Source: Elusimicrobiota bacterium (lineage in GTDB: Bacteria; Elusimicrobiota; Endomicrobiia; Endomicrobiales; Endomicrobiaceae). Taken from it: a stretch of DNA of 64,000 nucleotides. The translations under genes were made by a program, and so were the position numbers. The DNA lies in the NCBI GenBank assembly GCA_031274365.1, contig JAISQF010000008.1:53489-117488 (forward strand). Direction: 5' to 3'. This document shows, one piece after another, positions 10,199-20,085 of this stretch (position 1 is the first letter of the stretch; each line of letters opens with the position of its first letter). The notes under the pieces were generated by a model. It searched no databases and was not told where the DNA came from. It saw nothing but the letters and a program-made list of their open reading frames with translations.

Positions 10199-11140
10199 CT
10201 ATCCATCTTTTCCCTCGCTTAATTTAACCGTCAAAACACAAACTTTCCCGCCAAGTATATAGTATTTAATTTTATCATTATAAACCTTTTTTCTAAACAA
10301 TGACAATTTAGAAAATAATTTATATTTTGACATAACATAATCTTTATCCGGATTGTCAACTTCATACTCAAAGTTATGACTTCTCGCAAATTCTTTGAGC
10401 TTATTTAACATATATATATGATCGCTGTCTCTCTTTCTTGCCAGCTCATTATTAAACGCGCTTGAGATAGCGTCTAATCTTTTGAACCTGTAATGTAATT
10501 TTACATCAGGGACTAAAACTACTTTATTTGCATAATAAAGCGCCATATTAGAAAACAGCAAGTCCTGTCCCATACGTCCTTCTTCAAAACTAAGGTTTTT
10601 ATCTCTAACAAATTCCGTTCTTAAGAGATATTGCCAAGCGGCCAGAGGGGCGGCGGGACGATTTATATAAAGTTTGTCATAAATATTTGTAAGAATAGCG
10701 CTGTGAGAAAAAGTGTTATACCCCCAAGACATATCATCCCAATGTCCTCCCTCGCCGTCTCTAAAAAAAACAAAGCCTCCGCAAGCCATATCCGCTTGAG
10801 TATCAACCGCCGCTTTTAGCATTTTTTCATAATAATCAAGATCCAAATAATCGTCATTATCTATAAAATGAATATAATCGCCTTTAGCTTGCTTAAAACC
10901 AACATTGCTTGCAGCTGACGGCGACGGCCCTTTATTTTCCTGCTTTATAATTTTTATACGCGGATCTTGACTTGCATATTTTTCATAAACCAGATGCGAA
11001 CCGTCTGTAGACCCATCATCGACTATTATTATTTCAAGATTTTTATAAGTCTGAAATATTAAGTTTTCCAAGCATTGAGATAAATATTGTTCAGAATTAT
11101 AAACCGGAATTACTACGGATATTAAATGATTTTGCGGCAT
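10199..11140 (-). CDS. Glycosyltransferase family 2
   Basis: LISVVIPVYNSEQYLSQCLENLIFQTYKNLEIIIVDDGSTDGS...HFIDNDDYLD. Confidence 0.9.
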   Translation of the reverse strand: MPQNHLISVVIPVYNSEQYLSQCLENLIFQTYKNLEIIIVDDGSTDGSHLVYEKYASQDPRIKIIKQENKGPSPSAASNVGFKQAKGDYIHFIDNDDYLDLDYYEKMLKAAVDTQADMACGGFVFFRDGEGGHWDDMSWGYNTFSHSAILTNIYDKLYINRPAAPLAAWQYLLRTEFVRDKNLSFEEGRMGQDLLFSNMALYYANKVVLVPDVKLHYRFKRLDAISSAFNNELARKRDSDHIYMLNKLKEFARSHNFEYEVDNPDKDYVMSKYKLFSKLSLFRKKVYNDKIKYYILGGKVCVLTVKLSEGKDG

Positions 11141-11227
11141 CGCTCGCTCCTTTGATTATTTTTTCACGTTAACTATCACTTCCGCCACATCTATATTTGA
11201 TTTTTTCTTATAAACTTTGCACAATCA

Positions 11228-11377
11228 TCATATTCTCCTTAAATATTTTTCTCTTATCATTCTACGTTTATTTCTAAAAGGAATAAAATTTGTTAAAAAT
11301 TGTATCCCTTTGCGCATAATTCTATTTATCATTTTATTATGATACTCATTTCGTTTTTTTAATAACTCATATTTATC
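11228..11377 (-). pseudogene. Short remnant of a glycosyltransferase-like gene
   Basis: Open frame DKYELLKKRNEYHNKMINRIMRKGIQFLTNFIPFRNKRRMIREKYLRRI*; FIPxxxxRRxxR motif also near the termini of other glycan proteins here (15394, 34634). Confidence 0.4.
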
Positions 11378-11410
11378 TCATACTCCATATATAAATATTA
11401 CTTGCAAATC

Positions 11411-12448
11411 TTATTTATAAAAAAACAAATTAAAAGCCGCGTATATCAATAAAACTAAAATTATAAAACAGATTGCACCTTTATAAAACCTCATCTTATG
11501 TCTTATATAAGATCTAATTTCATCCCGCGCATTATTTGTATTTTCCCTCGCAATTTCCACAGAAATATCCATAATTATTTTTTCATAAGAATATGTCTTA
11601 CGGGCATAATGCCACCAAAAACTGCTCCAAAATAAATCTGTTCCGCGATACCAAGGCTTAAAATAGCCTGCGTAATGGATAATATATGGGTTCTCTTGCG
11701 CTTCTTTAATTTCATCTTGACCAAATATCAAAAATATCCTATTATGAAACCTCTTGTCTGATACAATAACTGGACAGAAATTATATTTAAGATTTAACGG
11801 ATAAATTTTATTAAAACATACCTTGTTTATGATATTTTGATCAAAACCTAAAAGCTTGTTGCGATCTTTGCGAGACTCCTCTAAGAAAATTGGAAAAATA
11901 TCCATCTCTCTCATCAGCTTCAGATTCATAATTAAAACACCGGCATTAATATACTGATCAAGTGAAGGAATACCATACTCTTTATAATGTTCATCAGGAA
12001 TCGTTTGCAAACAAATCCAAGGATCACGAACCCCTGCAACTAGATACCCTGCCCCATATTCTCCTGCCATTTTAAATCTCGTCTCATACATCTCTGATAA
12101 ATCACAATTAACTACTAAATCAACATCAAGACATATGCAAAAATCATATTTTTCAGGTAGTAATTCACATGCTTGTAATCTATAATATACTTCTTTGCCT
12201 AACGGTTTTGCCATGTATGAATGTTTGAAAGTATTTTCAGCATATATAAAATTAATTTTATGCCTATAATATTTTTCTATTTCTGAAACAATTATTCTTT
12301 TTGAATCCTCTAAAAAATCATTGCTGATAAGAAAATAAAAATCATAAATAGTATTTTCATTAGCATTTTCTAAAATAGAAACTACCGTCACGCTTGCATA
12401 CGCGGCGAAATACTCGTTTGACGTCATAACAACCGGAATTACATTCAT
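11411..12448 (-). CDS. Glycosyltransferase family 8
   Basis: FAAYASVTVVSILENANENTIYDFYFLI, FCICLDVDLVVNCDLSEMYE (DxD), YINAGVLIMNLKLMRE, YIIHYAGYFKPW. Confidence 0.88.
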   Translation of the reverse strand: MNVIPVVMTSNEYFAAYASVTVVSILENANENTIYDFYFLISNDFLEDSKRIIVSEIEKYYRHKINFIYAENTFKHSYMAKPLGKEVYYRLQACELLPEKYDFCICLDVDLVVNCDLSEMYETRFKMAGEYGAGYLVAGVRDPWICLQTIPDEHYKEYGIPSLDQYINAGVLIMNLKLMREMDIFPIFLEESRKDRNKLLGFDQNIINKVCFNKIYPLNLKYNFCPVIVSDKRFHNRIFLIFGQDEIKEAQENPYIIHYAGYFKPWYRGTDLFWSSFWWHYARKTYSYEKIIMDISVEIARENTNNARDEIRSYIRHKMRFYKGAICFIILVLLIYAAFNLFFYK

Positions 12449-12511
12449 TACAATACCTCTTTATTATTTTTTCTAATACTCCATAATATAAATAAAATTA
12501 CTCTGTAACTC

Positions 12512-13520
12512 TTATTTATAAAAAAACAAATTAAACACCGCGTATATCAATAAAATTAAAATTATAAAACATATTGTAATTTTATAAAATCTCATCTTAT
12601 GCCTTACATAAGATCTAATTTCATCCCGCGCATTATTTGTATTTTTCCTCGCAATTTCCACAGAAATATCCATAATTATTTTTTCATAAGAATATGTCTT
12701 GCGGGCATAACGCCACCAAAAACTGCTCCAAAAGAAATCTGCGCTGCGAAACCAAGGTTTACATTCGCCCACATAATGGATAATATATGGTTTTTCTTGC
12801 GCGGCATCAACTTCATCTCGGCTTAATTCTTTATAAAACTCTTCTTTTGGAATATGTAAATAAAAATTATACTTAAGATTTAATAGATAAATTTTATTAA
12901 AACATATTTTATTTATGATATCTTGATCAGCCAAAAGATGCTTTTTGCGAGACTCCTCAAGGAAAATTGGAAAAATATCCATCTCTCTCATAAGTTTTAA
13001 ATTCATAATTAAAACACCGCTATTGATATATTGATCAGATGAAGGAATGCCAAGCTTTTTACAATAATCAGGAATGCGAAGAATTGCAATACCTCGAACC
13101 CCTGCAACTAAATACCCCCCCCCCCCCCCCGTCTCCTGCCATTTTAAGTCTTGTCTCATACATCTCTGATAAATCGCAATTAACTATTAGATCACAGTCA
13201 AGATATATACAAAAATCATATTTTTCAGGCAGTAATTCGCATGCTTGCAATCTATAATATGCTACAAGACTAAGATAAGGCACATAATATGAAGAATTAA
13301 AGGTATCCCCGACAGATATAAAATTAATTTTATGTCTATGATATTTTTCTATTTCTAAAATAATTATTCTTTTTGAATCCTCTGAAAAATCATTACCGAT
13401 AAGAAAATAAAAATCATAAATAGTGTTTTCATTGGCATTTTCTAAAATAGAAACCATTGTCACGCTTGCATACACAGCAAAATCATTGTTTGACGACATA
13501 ACAATTGGAATGACATTCAT
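12512..13520 (-). pseudogene. Glycosyltransferase family 8 gene split by a frameshift at a C16 tract (probable phase-variable OFF allele)
   Basis: ORFs 13068..13520 and 12512..13159 are the N- and C-terminal parts of one GT8 closely similar to 11411..12448; frames differ by one base at the tract 13115..13130. Confidence 0.85.
13115..13130. repeat. Mononucleotide tract C16 (G16 on the coding strand)
   Basis: aataCCCCCCCCCCCCCCCCgtctcc read directly. Confidence 0.97.
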
Positions 13521-13532
13521 ACAACACCTCTC

Positions 13533-13988
13533 TTATTTTTTTACCGCGGGATTTCCAATCACAACAGCGCCGTCTTCAACGTCTTTTGTCACAACGCTGC
13601 CCGCTCCGATTAGTGCATTCTCGCCTATTGTAATTCCAGGAAGTATCGTCGCATTTCCTCCGACAGAAGCGCCTTTTTTAATCAATATTTTCTCCAACTT
13701 AAAATTTTTATTACCCGATTTAGGATACTTATCATTACAGAATGTAACGTTTGGACCTATAAAAACATCATCCTCTATTTCTATCCCGTCCCAAATTTGA
13801 ACTCCGCATTTTATCGTCACATTGTCCCCGACAATCACGTCGTTTTCTATAAATACATTTGCGCAAATATTGCAGTTTTTTCCTATTTTTGCGCCCGGCA
13901 AAATAATGCAAAACTGCCAGATCTTTGTCCCCTCGCCGATATTTTCGCTTTGAACGTCGGACAATTTATTTATCATTTTTTCTTGCAT
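13533..13988 (-). CDS. Left-handed beta-helix N-acetyltransferase (FdtC/QdtC-like, WbbJ family)
   Basis: Hexapeptide repeats [64 protein letters not shown]. Confidence 0.85.
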   Translation of the reverse strand: MQEKMINKLSDVQSENIGEGTKIWQFCIILPGAKIGKNCNICANVFIENDVIVGDNVTIKCGVQIWDGIEIEDDVFIGPNVTFCNDKYPKSGNKNFKLEKILIKKGASVGGNATILPGITIGENALIGAGSVVTKDVEDGAVVIGNPAVKK

Positions 13989-14371
13989 TTTAAGAATTCC
14001 TCATAATCTTTAATATATTCTTTTTCATTATAATATTGATTTGCCAAAACCATTATTACGCAGTCTTTAGAAAAATTAACAAACTCTCTCCATATATTTC
14101 CCTCTATATAAATCGCTTTCAGAGGAGAATCTAAAGTTATTTTTTCCTTTCTATCGCCGTCGTCTAAATAAAAATCGCAGCTGCCGCTGACGCAAATAAT
14201 ATATTGTTTAAGATTTTTATGACTGTGTTTTCCCCTCACAAAATCTTTTTTAGTCCCAAAAATATAATATACCCTTTTAATTTCAAAAGGAATATTTTTT
14301 TCCGCCTCTAAAGCGACAAGAGATCCGTTTTTATCTCCAAAACTTTTAAGTTCGACAATTTTATATTCCAT
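13973..14371 (-). CDS. Sugar 3,4-ketoisomerase, WxcM/FdtA/QdtA-like cupin
   Basis: Start at [72 protein letters not shown]. Confidence 0.85.
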   Translation of the reverse strand: MEYKIVELKSFGDKNGSLVALEAEKNIPFEIKRVYYIFGTKKDFVRGKHSHKNLKQYIICVSGSCDFYLDDGDRKEKITLDSPLKAIYIEGNIWREFVNFSKDCVIMVLANQYYNEKEYIKDYEEFLKCKKK

Positions 14372-15320
14372 TATTTTGTTTTTTTCTCCATAACAAAAAT
14401 TCTTCCACTCCTTCCTTAAAAGACGTCTTAGGTTCAAATTTAAGCAGAGTTTTTGCTTTCGAAATATCGCAGACAGTCCTTTCCACATCGCCTTTTTGCA
14501 TAGGAAGATTTTTTCTTAAAGCTTTTTTTCCGACGGCTTTTTCAATGACCGCTATCATTTCATTTAATGTTATCGGCGAGCCTCCGCCGAGATTTATTAT
14601 TTCATAAGAGCTTTTATCATAATCTATCGCCGCGCTTATTCCGTTTATAATATCGTCGATATAAGTATAATCTCTTTTAGAACTGCCGTCGCCAAAAACG
14701 GGAATTTCTTTGCCTTCTTCAATTAACTCCGCAAATTTTCTTATGGCCAAATCTGGTCTCTGACGCGGACCATAAACTGTAAAAAATCTCAAACATATTG
14801 ATTTTATCGCATATAAAAACGAATATGTGTATATCAATTGCTCGCAAGCGGATTTTGTCATCGCATAAGGAGAAATCGGCTCGCTTACTTTTAAGTCTTC
14901 CGAAAATTTATCGGCCTTGCAATTGCCGTATACTGAGGATGAAGATGCAAAAACAAGTTTTTTAATTTCTTTTTTTTTCATCTGCTCTAAAACATTTAGA
15001 GTTCCCGAAATATTTGTCTGCACAAAAATTTCTGAATTTTCTATAGAAGCCCTGACCCCCGCGTTTGCCGCTATATGAATCACAGCGTCAATTTTATTTT
15101 CGTCAAAAACTTTTTCCAATATTTGTTTATCGCAAATATCTCCGCGATACAAGCGGTATTTTGGATTTTGCAAATTATGCCTGACATTATTTTCTTTAAG
15201 CGCCGGATCATAATAATTATTAAAATTATCAAGGACAATTATTTCTTTGCCTTTTAACAATAAAGCGTCGGCAAGACTTGAACCTATAAAACCGGCGCCT
15301 CCTGTAATCAATATTTTCAT
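14361..15320 (-). CDS. NAD-dependent sugar epimerase/dehydratase (UDP-glucuronate/UDP-glucose 4-epimerase-like)
   Basis: ILITGGAGFIGSSLADALL, SSSSVYGNCK, SPYAMTKSACEQLIYTY. Confidence 0.9.
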   Translation of the reverse strand: MKILITGGAGFIGSSLADALLLKGKEIIVLDNFNNYYDPALKENNVRHNLQNPKYRLYRGDICDKQILEKVFDENKIDAVIHIAANAGVRASIENSEIFVQTNISGTLNVLEQMKKKEIKKLVFASSSSVYGNCKADKFSEDLKVSEPISPYAMTKSACEQLIYTYSFLYAIKSICLRFFTVYGPRQRPDLAIRKFAELIEEGKEIPVFGDGSSKRDYTYIDDIINGISAAIDYDKSSYEIINLGGGSPITLNEMIAVIEKAVGKKALRKNLPMQKGDVERTVCDISKAKTLLKFEPKTSFKEGVEEFLLWRKKQNNGI

Positions 15321-15393
15321 TTTTCCTCTTTATTTTAATTTAGATACAGACGCTTTTACTTTTTTTTGAAAACAACAATTATAAGAACTATTA

Positions 15394-16701
15394 TTACAAA
15401 CTTTCTTCTAAAGCGTCTCTTGTCGCTTGTAAATAAGCGTATCCATATTTTCTATCGGGCTCTAAATGAGCGCCTTCGGCCCATTCATTCCAAGCGTTTA
15501 TAAAAACTATTTGCTCGTCTTTTTTATGATATTTTTTTGTCCATGACAAACAGTATTTAAGCCATTGTTTATAAAGCTCGGGCGTTAGTCCAAACAAAAC
15601 GCTTCCATTATTTGGAAAACGCGGAGTATTGTCCCAAGACGGAAAACAAGCCTTAAATAAATTATATACGTCGTTTTTATCATTTAAGTAAATTTCATTT
15701 TTCACATAACTTTCCATATCGTAAATTCTGCCGTCAAAATTCGGATTAACATATCCAAAAATTTTCTTATCCGGAACATTAAGCTCTTTATTTTTATTAC
15801 TTCTTAAATTGTGAGGAGGAAAATCCGCATAAGCGTCAAAACCCCACTCCGCAGTATCTTGAGAGTGAAACTCGCTTTCAAACATTTCGCTTGTTCTTGC
15901 ATAAATCAAATACAATTCTCCGACATTATTTTCTTCTGCTAATTTTCTCAAACTTTCAAAAAAAGTTTTTACCGTTTCTTTATCAAAAAGATGAGGTTTA
16001 TAAACGACTAATAAAATTTTTCCGTCTATTTTTATATATCTTGCGTCGCGCCAATAAGGCTCTATATCGTAAAAAAACTTCTCGACGTCGCCGGACTTAA
16101 ACTCCTGCCGCATTATCACTTCTTTATCTCCGGCATCCCATTTTCTCGTCCAATTTTCCAAAGCCCAGCAAAAACAAAAAGGGAAATCCAAACTTTTATT
16201 TTTAAGATAATTATTAAAAGGTTTGTCCAATAATTTTTCTCCCGAAAACCAATAATAATAAGCGCAAAATCCATATACGCCGTATAATTTAGCCAATTCA
16301 ATTTGTCTAAACATAATATCTTCATGAGACAAATCGTAAAAACCCACGTCTATGGGCAAACGCGGCTGATAATGATCCTTAAATAGAGGCGTAGCTTTTG
16401 TAACATTAAACCATTCCGTAAAACCCTGGCAATAATTACGGCTGTTTTGCTCTATCGGATAAAATTGAGGAAGATAAAAAGCTAAAAGTTTTATATCAAA
16501 AGATTTTGACGGCTGTGTTTTTGCTATGTCAACAAAACAATCTTTATTGTCTTTGTTTTCCAAATATTTAACAAATTCGCCGTAAAAAACGGCGTTCTCT
16601 TTATCTTTTATGAATTTTACAAACAATTTATTTCTAACTTTTTTTCTCAACTCTTTTTTAGGAATAAAAGCGCTTATTAAATTGATTAATAATTTTTTCA
16701 T
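15394..16701 (-). CDS. WbsX-like (GH99-like domain) glycan protein
   Basis: LLAFYLPQFYPIEQN..GFTEWFNVTKATPLFKDHYQPRLP..YGFCAYYYWFSGEKLL..FCWALENWTRKWD. Confidence 0.88.
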   Translation of the reverse strand: MKKLLINLISAFIPKKELRKKVRNKLFVKFIKDKENAVFYGEFVKYLENKDNKDCFVDIAKTQPSKSFDIKLLAFYLPQFYPIEQNSRNYCQGFTEWFNVTKATPLFKDHYQPRLPIDVGFYDLSHEDIMFRQIELAKLYGVYGFCAYYYWFSGEKLLDKPFNNYLKNKSLDFPFCFCWALENWTRKWDAGDKEVIMRQEFKSGDVEKFFYDIEPYWRDARYIKIDGKILLVVYKPHLFDKETVKTFFESLRKLAEENNVGELYLIYARTSEMFESEFHSQDTAEWGFDAYADFPPHNLRSNKNKELNVPDKKIFGYVNPNFDGRIYDMESYVKNEIYLNDKNDVYNLFKACFPSWDNTPRFPNNGSVLFGLTPELYKQWLKYCLSWTKKYHKKDEQIVFINAWNEWAEGAHLEPDRKYGYAYLQATRDALEESL

Positions 16702-16729
16702 TTACTCTCCGAAAATATTTTTATATTTT

Positions 16730-17584
16730 TTAAGTTAAAGGAATAAGAGGCTTTGGCTCTCTTAACCGCGACTGCTTTTCAATTATTTTTTTAGATAATC
16801 TTATCCATTTTGAAATTTGGCGCTTGCGAAGCAAAAATTTAGGAATAAAGGAACGCATATCGTCAAACTTCCATTTGCCTTCAGAACTTCCCCGCCCAAA
16901 ATGAGAACACATAATTTCATCCGTTCCTTTCATAAAAAATTCAAGACAATAAATTCCGGGAAAATATCTGCTTTTTATATAATTGTGTTTTGTATAAATT
17001 CCGTCAAAAACATAAAATTTATGATTTTGTCTAATACATTCTTTTCTAACAAGCCAGCCCGTGTCTTTTTGTTCCAATGAATTTCCATTATCCGAATTAG
17101 CCCAATTCTCGTCGGGACACAATGTCGGTGAACCTAACTCTTTATATTTTTGCGCGTCAAACATAGTCGCATAAACCTCGGGAAAATCTATGGGTTTATA
17201 AATATTAAAAACGGCGGGCGTCCCTAATAATGTATAACCGCCTTTTTGCATTTCATTTATAATATCGTCGTCCCAATACTTTCTCAAAAAAATACAGTCC
17301 GCATCCATTAAAAGAAAATAAGACGTGTCTGCTTTTGATATAAGCAAGTCTATTGATTTTCCGTGAGCGATGCTGGGCTGATCGTTTCCTTGTTGTCTTA
17401 CTATAATTTCCGCATTTTGATAATTTTGAACCGCTTTGCGTAAATTAAGAAAATCCTCCGGCTTGCTTCCATTATCGCAAATTATCATTTTCCATTTTCT
17501 TTTTGTCAGTTTGGAAAAAGAAAAAAGCATAAGCTCTATAAAATGAGAAGTATTGTAATTAACCGTAAGAATTGTTATTTCCAT
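16730..17584 (-). CDS. Glycosyltransferase family 2-like
   Basis: EITILTVNYNTSHFIELMLFSFSKL...ADTSYFLLMDADCIFL. Confidence 0.75.
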   Translation of the reverse strand: MEITILTVNYNTSHFIELMLFSFSKLTKRKWKMIICDNGSKPEDFLNLRKAVQNYQNAEIIVRQQGNDQPSIAHGKSIDLLISKADTSYFLLMDADCIFLRKYWDDDIINEMQKGGYTLLGTPAVFNIYKPIDFPEVYATMFDAQKYKELGSPTLCPDENWANSDNGNSLEQKDTGWLVRKECIRQNHKFYVFDGIYTKHNYIKSRYFPGIYCLEFFMKGTDEIMCSHFGRGSSEGKWKFDDMRSFIPKFLLRKRQISKWIRLSKKIIEKQSRLREPKPLIPLT

Positions 17585-17616
17585 TCTTAATCCCTTTTTA
17601 ATTATTACCGCGCAAA

Positions 17617-18759
17617 TTATTTTGCATATTTTATTACTTTCTCGGCGATAAATTCTCTATCGTCTCGGCTTACCCACCAACCCACGGGAATACAAAGATG
17701 CGTATCGTTAAATTTCTGGGCGTTTGGCAAATCCGCTTTGAAATCCTTAAACATTGAATGAATATCGTTTCTTGCATGAACTTTAGACGACATTATCCCG
17801 TCCTCTCCGAGTTTTTTCATCACTTCGTCGCGATTATTAAGATGAAGAGTGTAAAGCCAATAAGAACTTTTTGCGTCCGGATTTTGAGGAGAAATCGTTA
17901 TCCCCGATTTTGCCTTAAACGCTTCATTATAAAACAGAGCGTTTGCGCGGTGTTTAGAAAGAATCTCGTCTATATGTTCAAAATTTTTAATTCCAATAAT
18001 TGCGCAAACGTCATTCATATGAAATTTATATCCCGCTTCGGCAACGTCCAACTCGCACCTTAAATCTATCCCCTCTCTGATCGTTCTGTCTATTCCATAC
18101 CAGCGCAGCAATTTTACGCGCTCATAATCTTTTTCAGATTTTGTCATCAAAATTCCGCCGTCAACGCTTGTAATATGTTTTATAGCTTGCAGAGAAAGAA
18201 CCGTATAATCGCTGTTATTGCCGATTTTTTTTCCTTTATATTCCATACCCATAGAATGAGCGCCGTCTTCAACGGTTTTAATATTATATTTTTTTGCTAT
18301 CTCGTTTATTTTATCAATCTCGCAAGGATTGCCGCCCCAATGAACCATAACTATCGCTTTTGTGTTTTTTGTAATTTTATTTTCTATGTCTTTTGGATCA
18401 ATATTTCCAGTTATAGGATCCACATCAGCCCAAACAATTTTTGCGCCGGTAGATATTATCGGAGTATTTGTGGCTGTGCAAGTAATAGGCGTGGTTATAA
18501 TTTCATTTTTATTATTGTTGAAATAACTTTTATACTCGTCCTGATTTTGAGCAAGATGATAAGAAAGATGCAATCCCGCCGTTCCGTTATTTAATGTCGT
18601 CAAATAAGGATTTCCAAAAAAAGCTCTTAACTTTTCTTCAAATTCCTTAACTTTCGGACCCTCGCCTATCCAACCGCTGTGAATTACGTCAAGCAAAGGG
18701 TTATCGACATTAGGCGACATAAAAACCTTAAATAAAGGTATGTTTTTTTTATTACTCAT
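17617..18759 (-). CDS. DegT/DnrJ/EryC1/StrS-family aminotransferase
   Basis: GWIGEGPKVKEFEEKLRAFFG..TLNNGTAGLHLSYH..VEDGAHSMGMEYKGKKIGN..YTVLSLQAIKHITSVDGG. Confidence 0.9.
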   Translation of the reverse strand: MSNKKNIPLFKVFMSPNVDNPLLDVIHSGWIGEGPKVKEFEEKLRAFFGNPYLTTLNNGTAGLHLSYHLAQNQDEYKSYFNNNKNEIITTPITCTATNTPIISTGAKIVWADVDPITGNIDPKDIENKITKNTKAIVMVHWGGNPCEIDKINEIAKKYNIKTVEDGAHSMGMEYKGKKIGNNSDYTVLSLQAIKHITSVDGGILMTKSEKDYERVKLLRWYGIDRTIREGIDLRCELDVAEAGYKFHMNDVCAIIGIKNFEHIDEILSKHRANALFYNEAFKAKSGITISPQNPDAKSSYWLYTLHLNNRDEVMKKLGEDGIMSSKVHARNDIHSMFKDFKADLPNAQKFNDTHLCIPVGWWVSRDDREFIAEKVIKYAK

Positions 18760-18774
18760 ACTATTCTCCTTTTT

Positions 18775-20085
18775 TCAAAAATTCCATTTAATTTTATTTT
18801 TATTTTGTAAAAAACTTTTAATCGCTCTATGCCTTCTCTTAAATTTTCTTTTTAAGTTGCCTAACGTTATATGATAAAGAATATAATAAATTATCCTGTC
18901 TATAATAGAATAACTTGATATCTCAATAGCTTTAATAGCGTTGAAAGCGTTTATGCTGTCTTTATTTGTAAACGTTAAACCTCCGCCAAATCTATTATCT
19001 CCGTAAATTTTACAATATTGATAAACAAAATCTTTTATATATTTTTCAACCTTAAACGACGCGTTAAAACTATTCAAATTATGATCCTTAAAAAAATCTT
19101 TAAGAAATTCCGTGAACCCCACGATAAACGGACCTCTTGCATGCATTACGGGAAAAGGATTTGCATATGCCCTTATAACATACCAATCCGTTTTTGCGGC
19201 TTCATTTATGACATATTGAAAATCAAATTCTTCATTGCGATTGAGCATTATCAATTTAAGATTAGGGGACGCAAACAAAGCGTTATGAAACGCCGTGCCG
19301 TTAATTCCCGCGACAATTTCGGCGCCTTTAATAATCGATATTTGCTGCCTTAAAGATAATCTCTCGAGATAAACCGATACGAATCCATTTTTATTAAAAA
19401 CTTTTTCCAAAGTTTCTTCGCCTAAAGATTCCGAATCAGTCCAAAATTTTCTTGAAAAAAAAATCTTTTTATATTTCCCCGGCTCTATATTTTGAGCCGC
19501 TTTATTAAAGGGTAAAATAAAATCGTCAGTATAATCGTCATATTGCTCGCTTGCAATCGGAGGACAAATAACCGTTCTAAATTTTGTCCAACTTTTAATA
19601 TAAATAATATTGTCTCTTGGAATTTCCAATAAATCAAAAAAATCAATAATATATTCTGGCAATTTGTCGTCTTTGTTAATTATAAAAGCAATATTAGGAT
19701 ATTTATCTTTATTTTTAATGTAATAATAAAGTCTCAATGTGCTTTGTATCAAAAAATGACCGTAATGACATATAATTCTACCGCCCCAAATAACGTCTTT
19801 GTCAACAATATCAATGTCGTCGTCTGCCGGCAATGGCGGAATAAAATCTTTCACGTCATATCCCGCTGTGCCCGAACCCTCTACATATTTTTTATTTTCG
19901 TCTAAAACCGCAGCTTCATGTATCGTTCTATTAGTAGTCGTAAAAGCCGGCGTTATAACCGCATTCTTTACAAAAACAACTTCCCGCTCTTCTTTTCTCC
20001 AATGATTCTTATACCAAACTTTTTCAAAATCCTCTTTGGTTTTATCGTCCATATATAAACGTTTTATATTTTCATTTTTAATCAT
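18775..20085 (-). CDS. Glycosyltransferase family 61-like
   Basis: GGRIICHYGHFLIQSTLRLYY; LRQQISIIKGAEIVAGINGTAFHNALFASPNLKLIML. Confidence 0.75.
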   Translation of the reverse strand: MIKNENIKRLYMDDKTKEDFEKVWYKNHWRKEEREVVFVKNAVITPAFTTTNRTIHEAAVLDENKKYVEGSGTAGYDVKDFIPPLPADDDIDIVDKDVIWGGRIICHYGHFLIQSTLRLYYYIKNKDKYPNIAFIINKDDKLPEYIIDFFDLLEIPRDNIIYIKSWTKFRTVICPPIASEQYDDYTDDFILPFNKAAQNIEPGKYKKIFFSRKFWTDSESLGEETLEKVFNKNGFVSVYLERLSLRQQISIIKGAEIVAGINGTAFHNALFASPNLKLIMLNRNEEFDFQYVINEAAKTDWYVIRAYANPFPVMHARGPFIVGFTEFLKDFFKDHNLNSFNASFKVEKYIKDFVYQYCKIYGDNRFGGGLTFTNKDSINAFNAIKAIEISSYSIIDRIIYYILYHITLGNLKRKFKRRHRAIKSFLQNKNKIKWNF

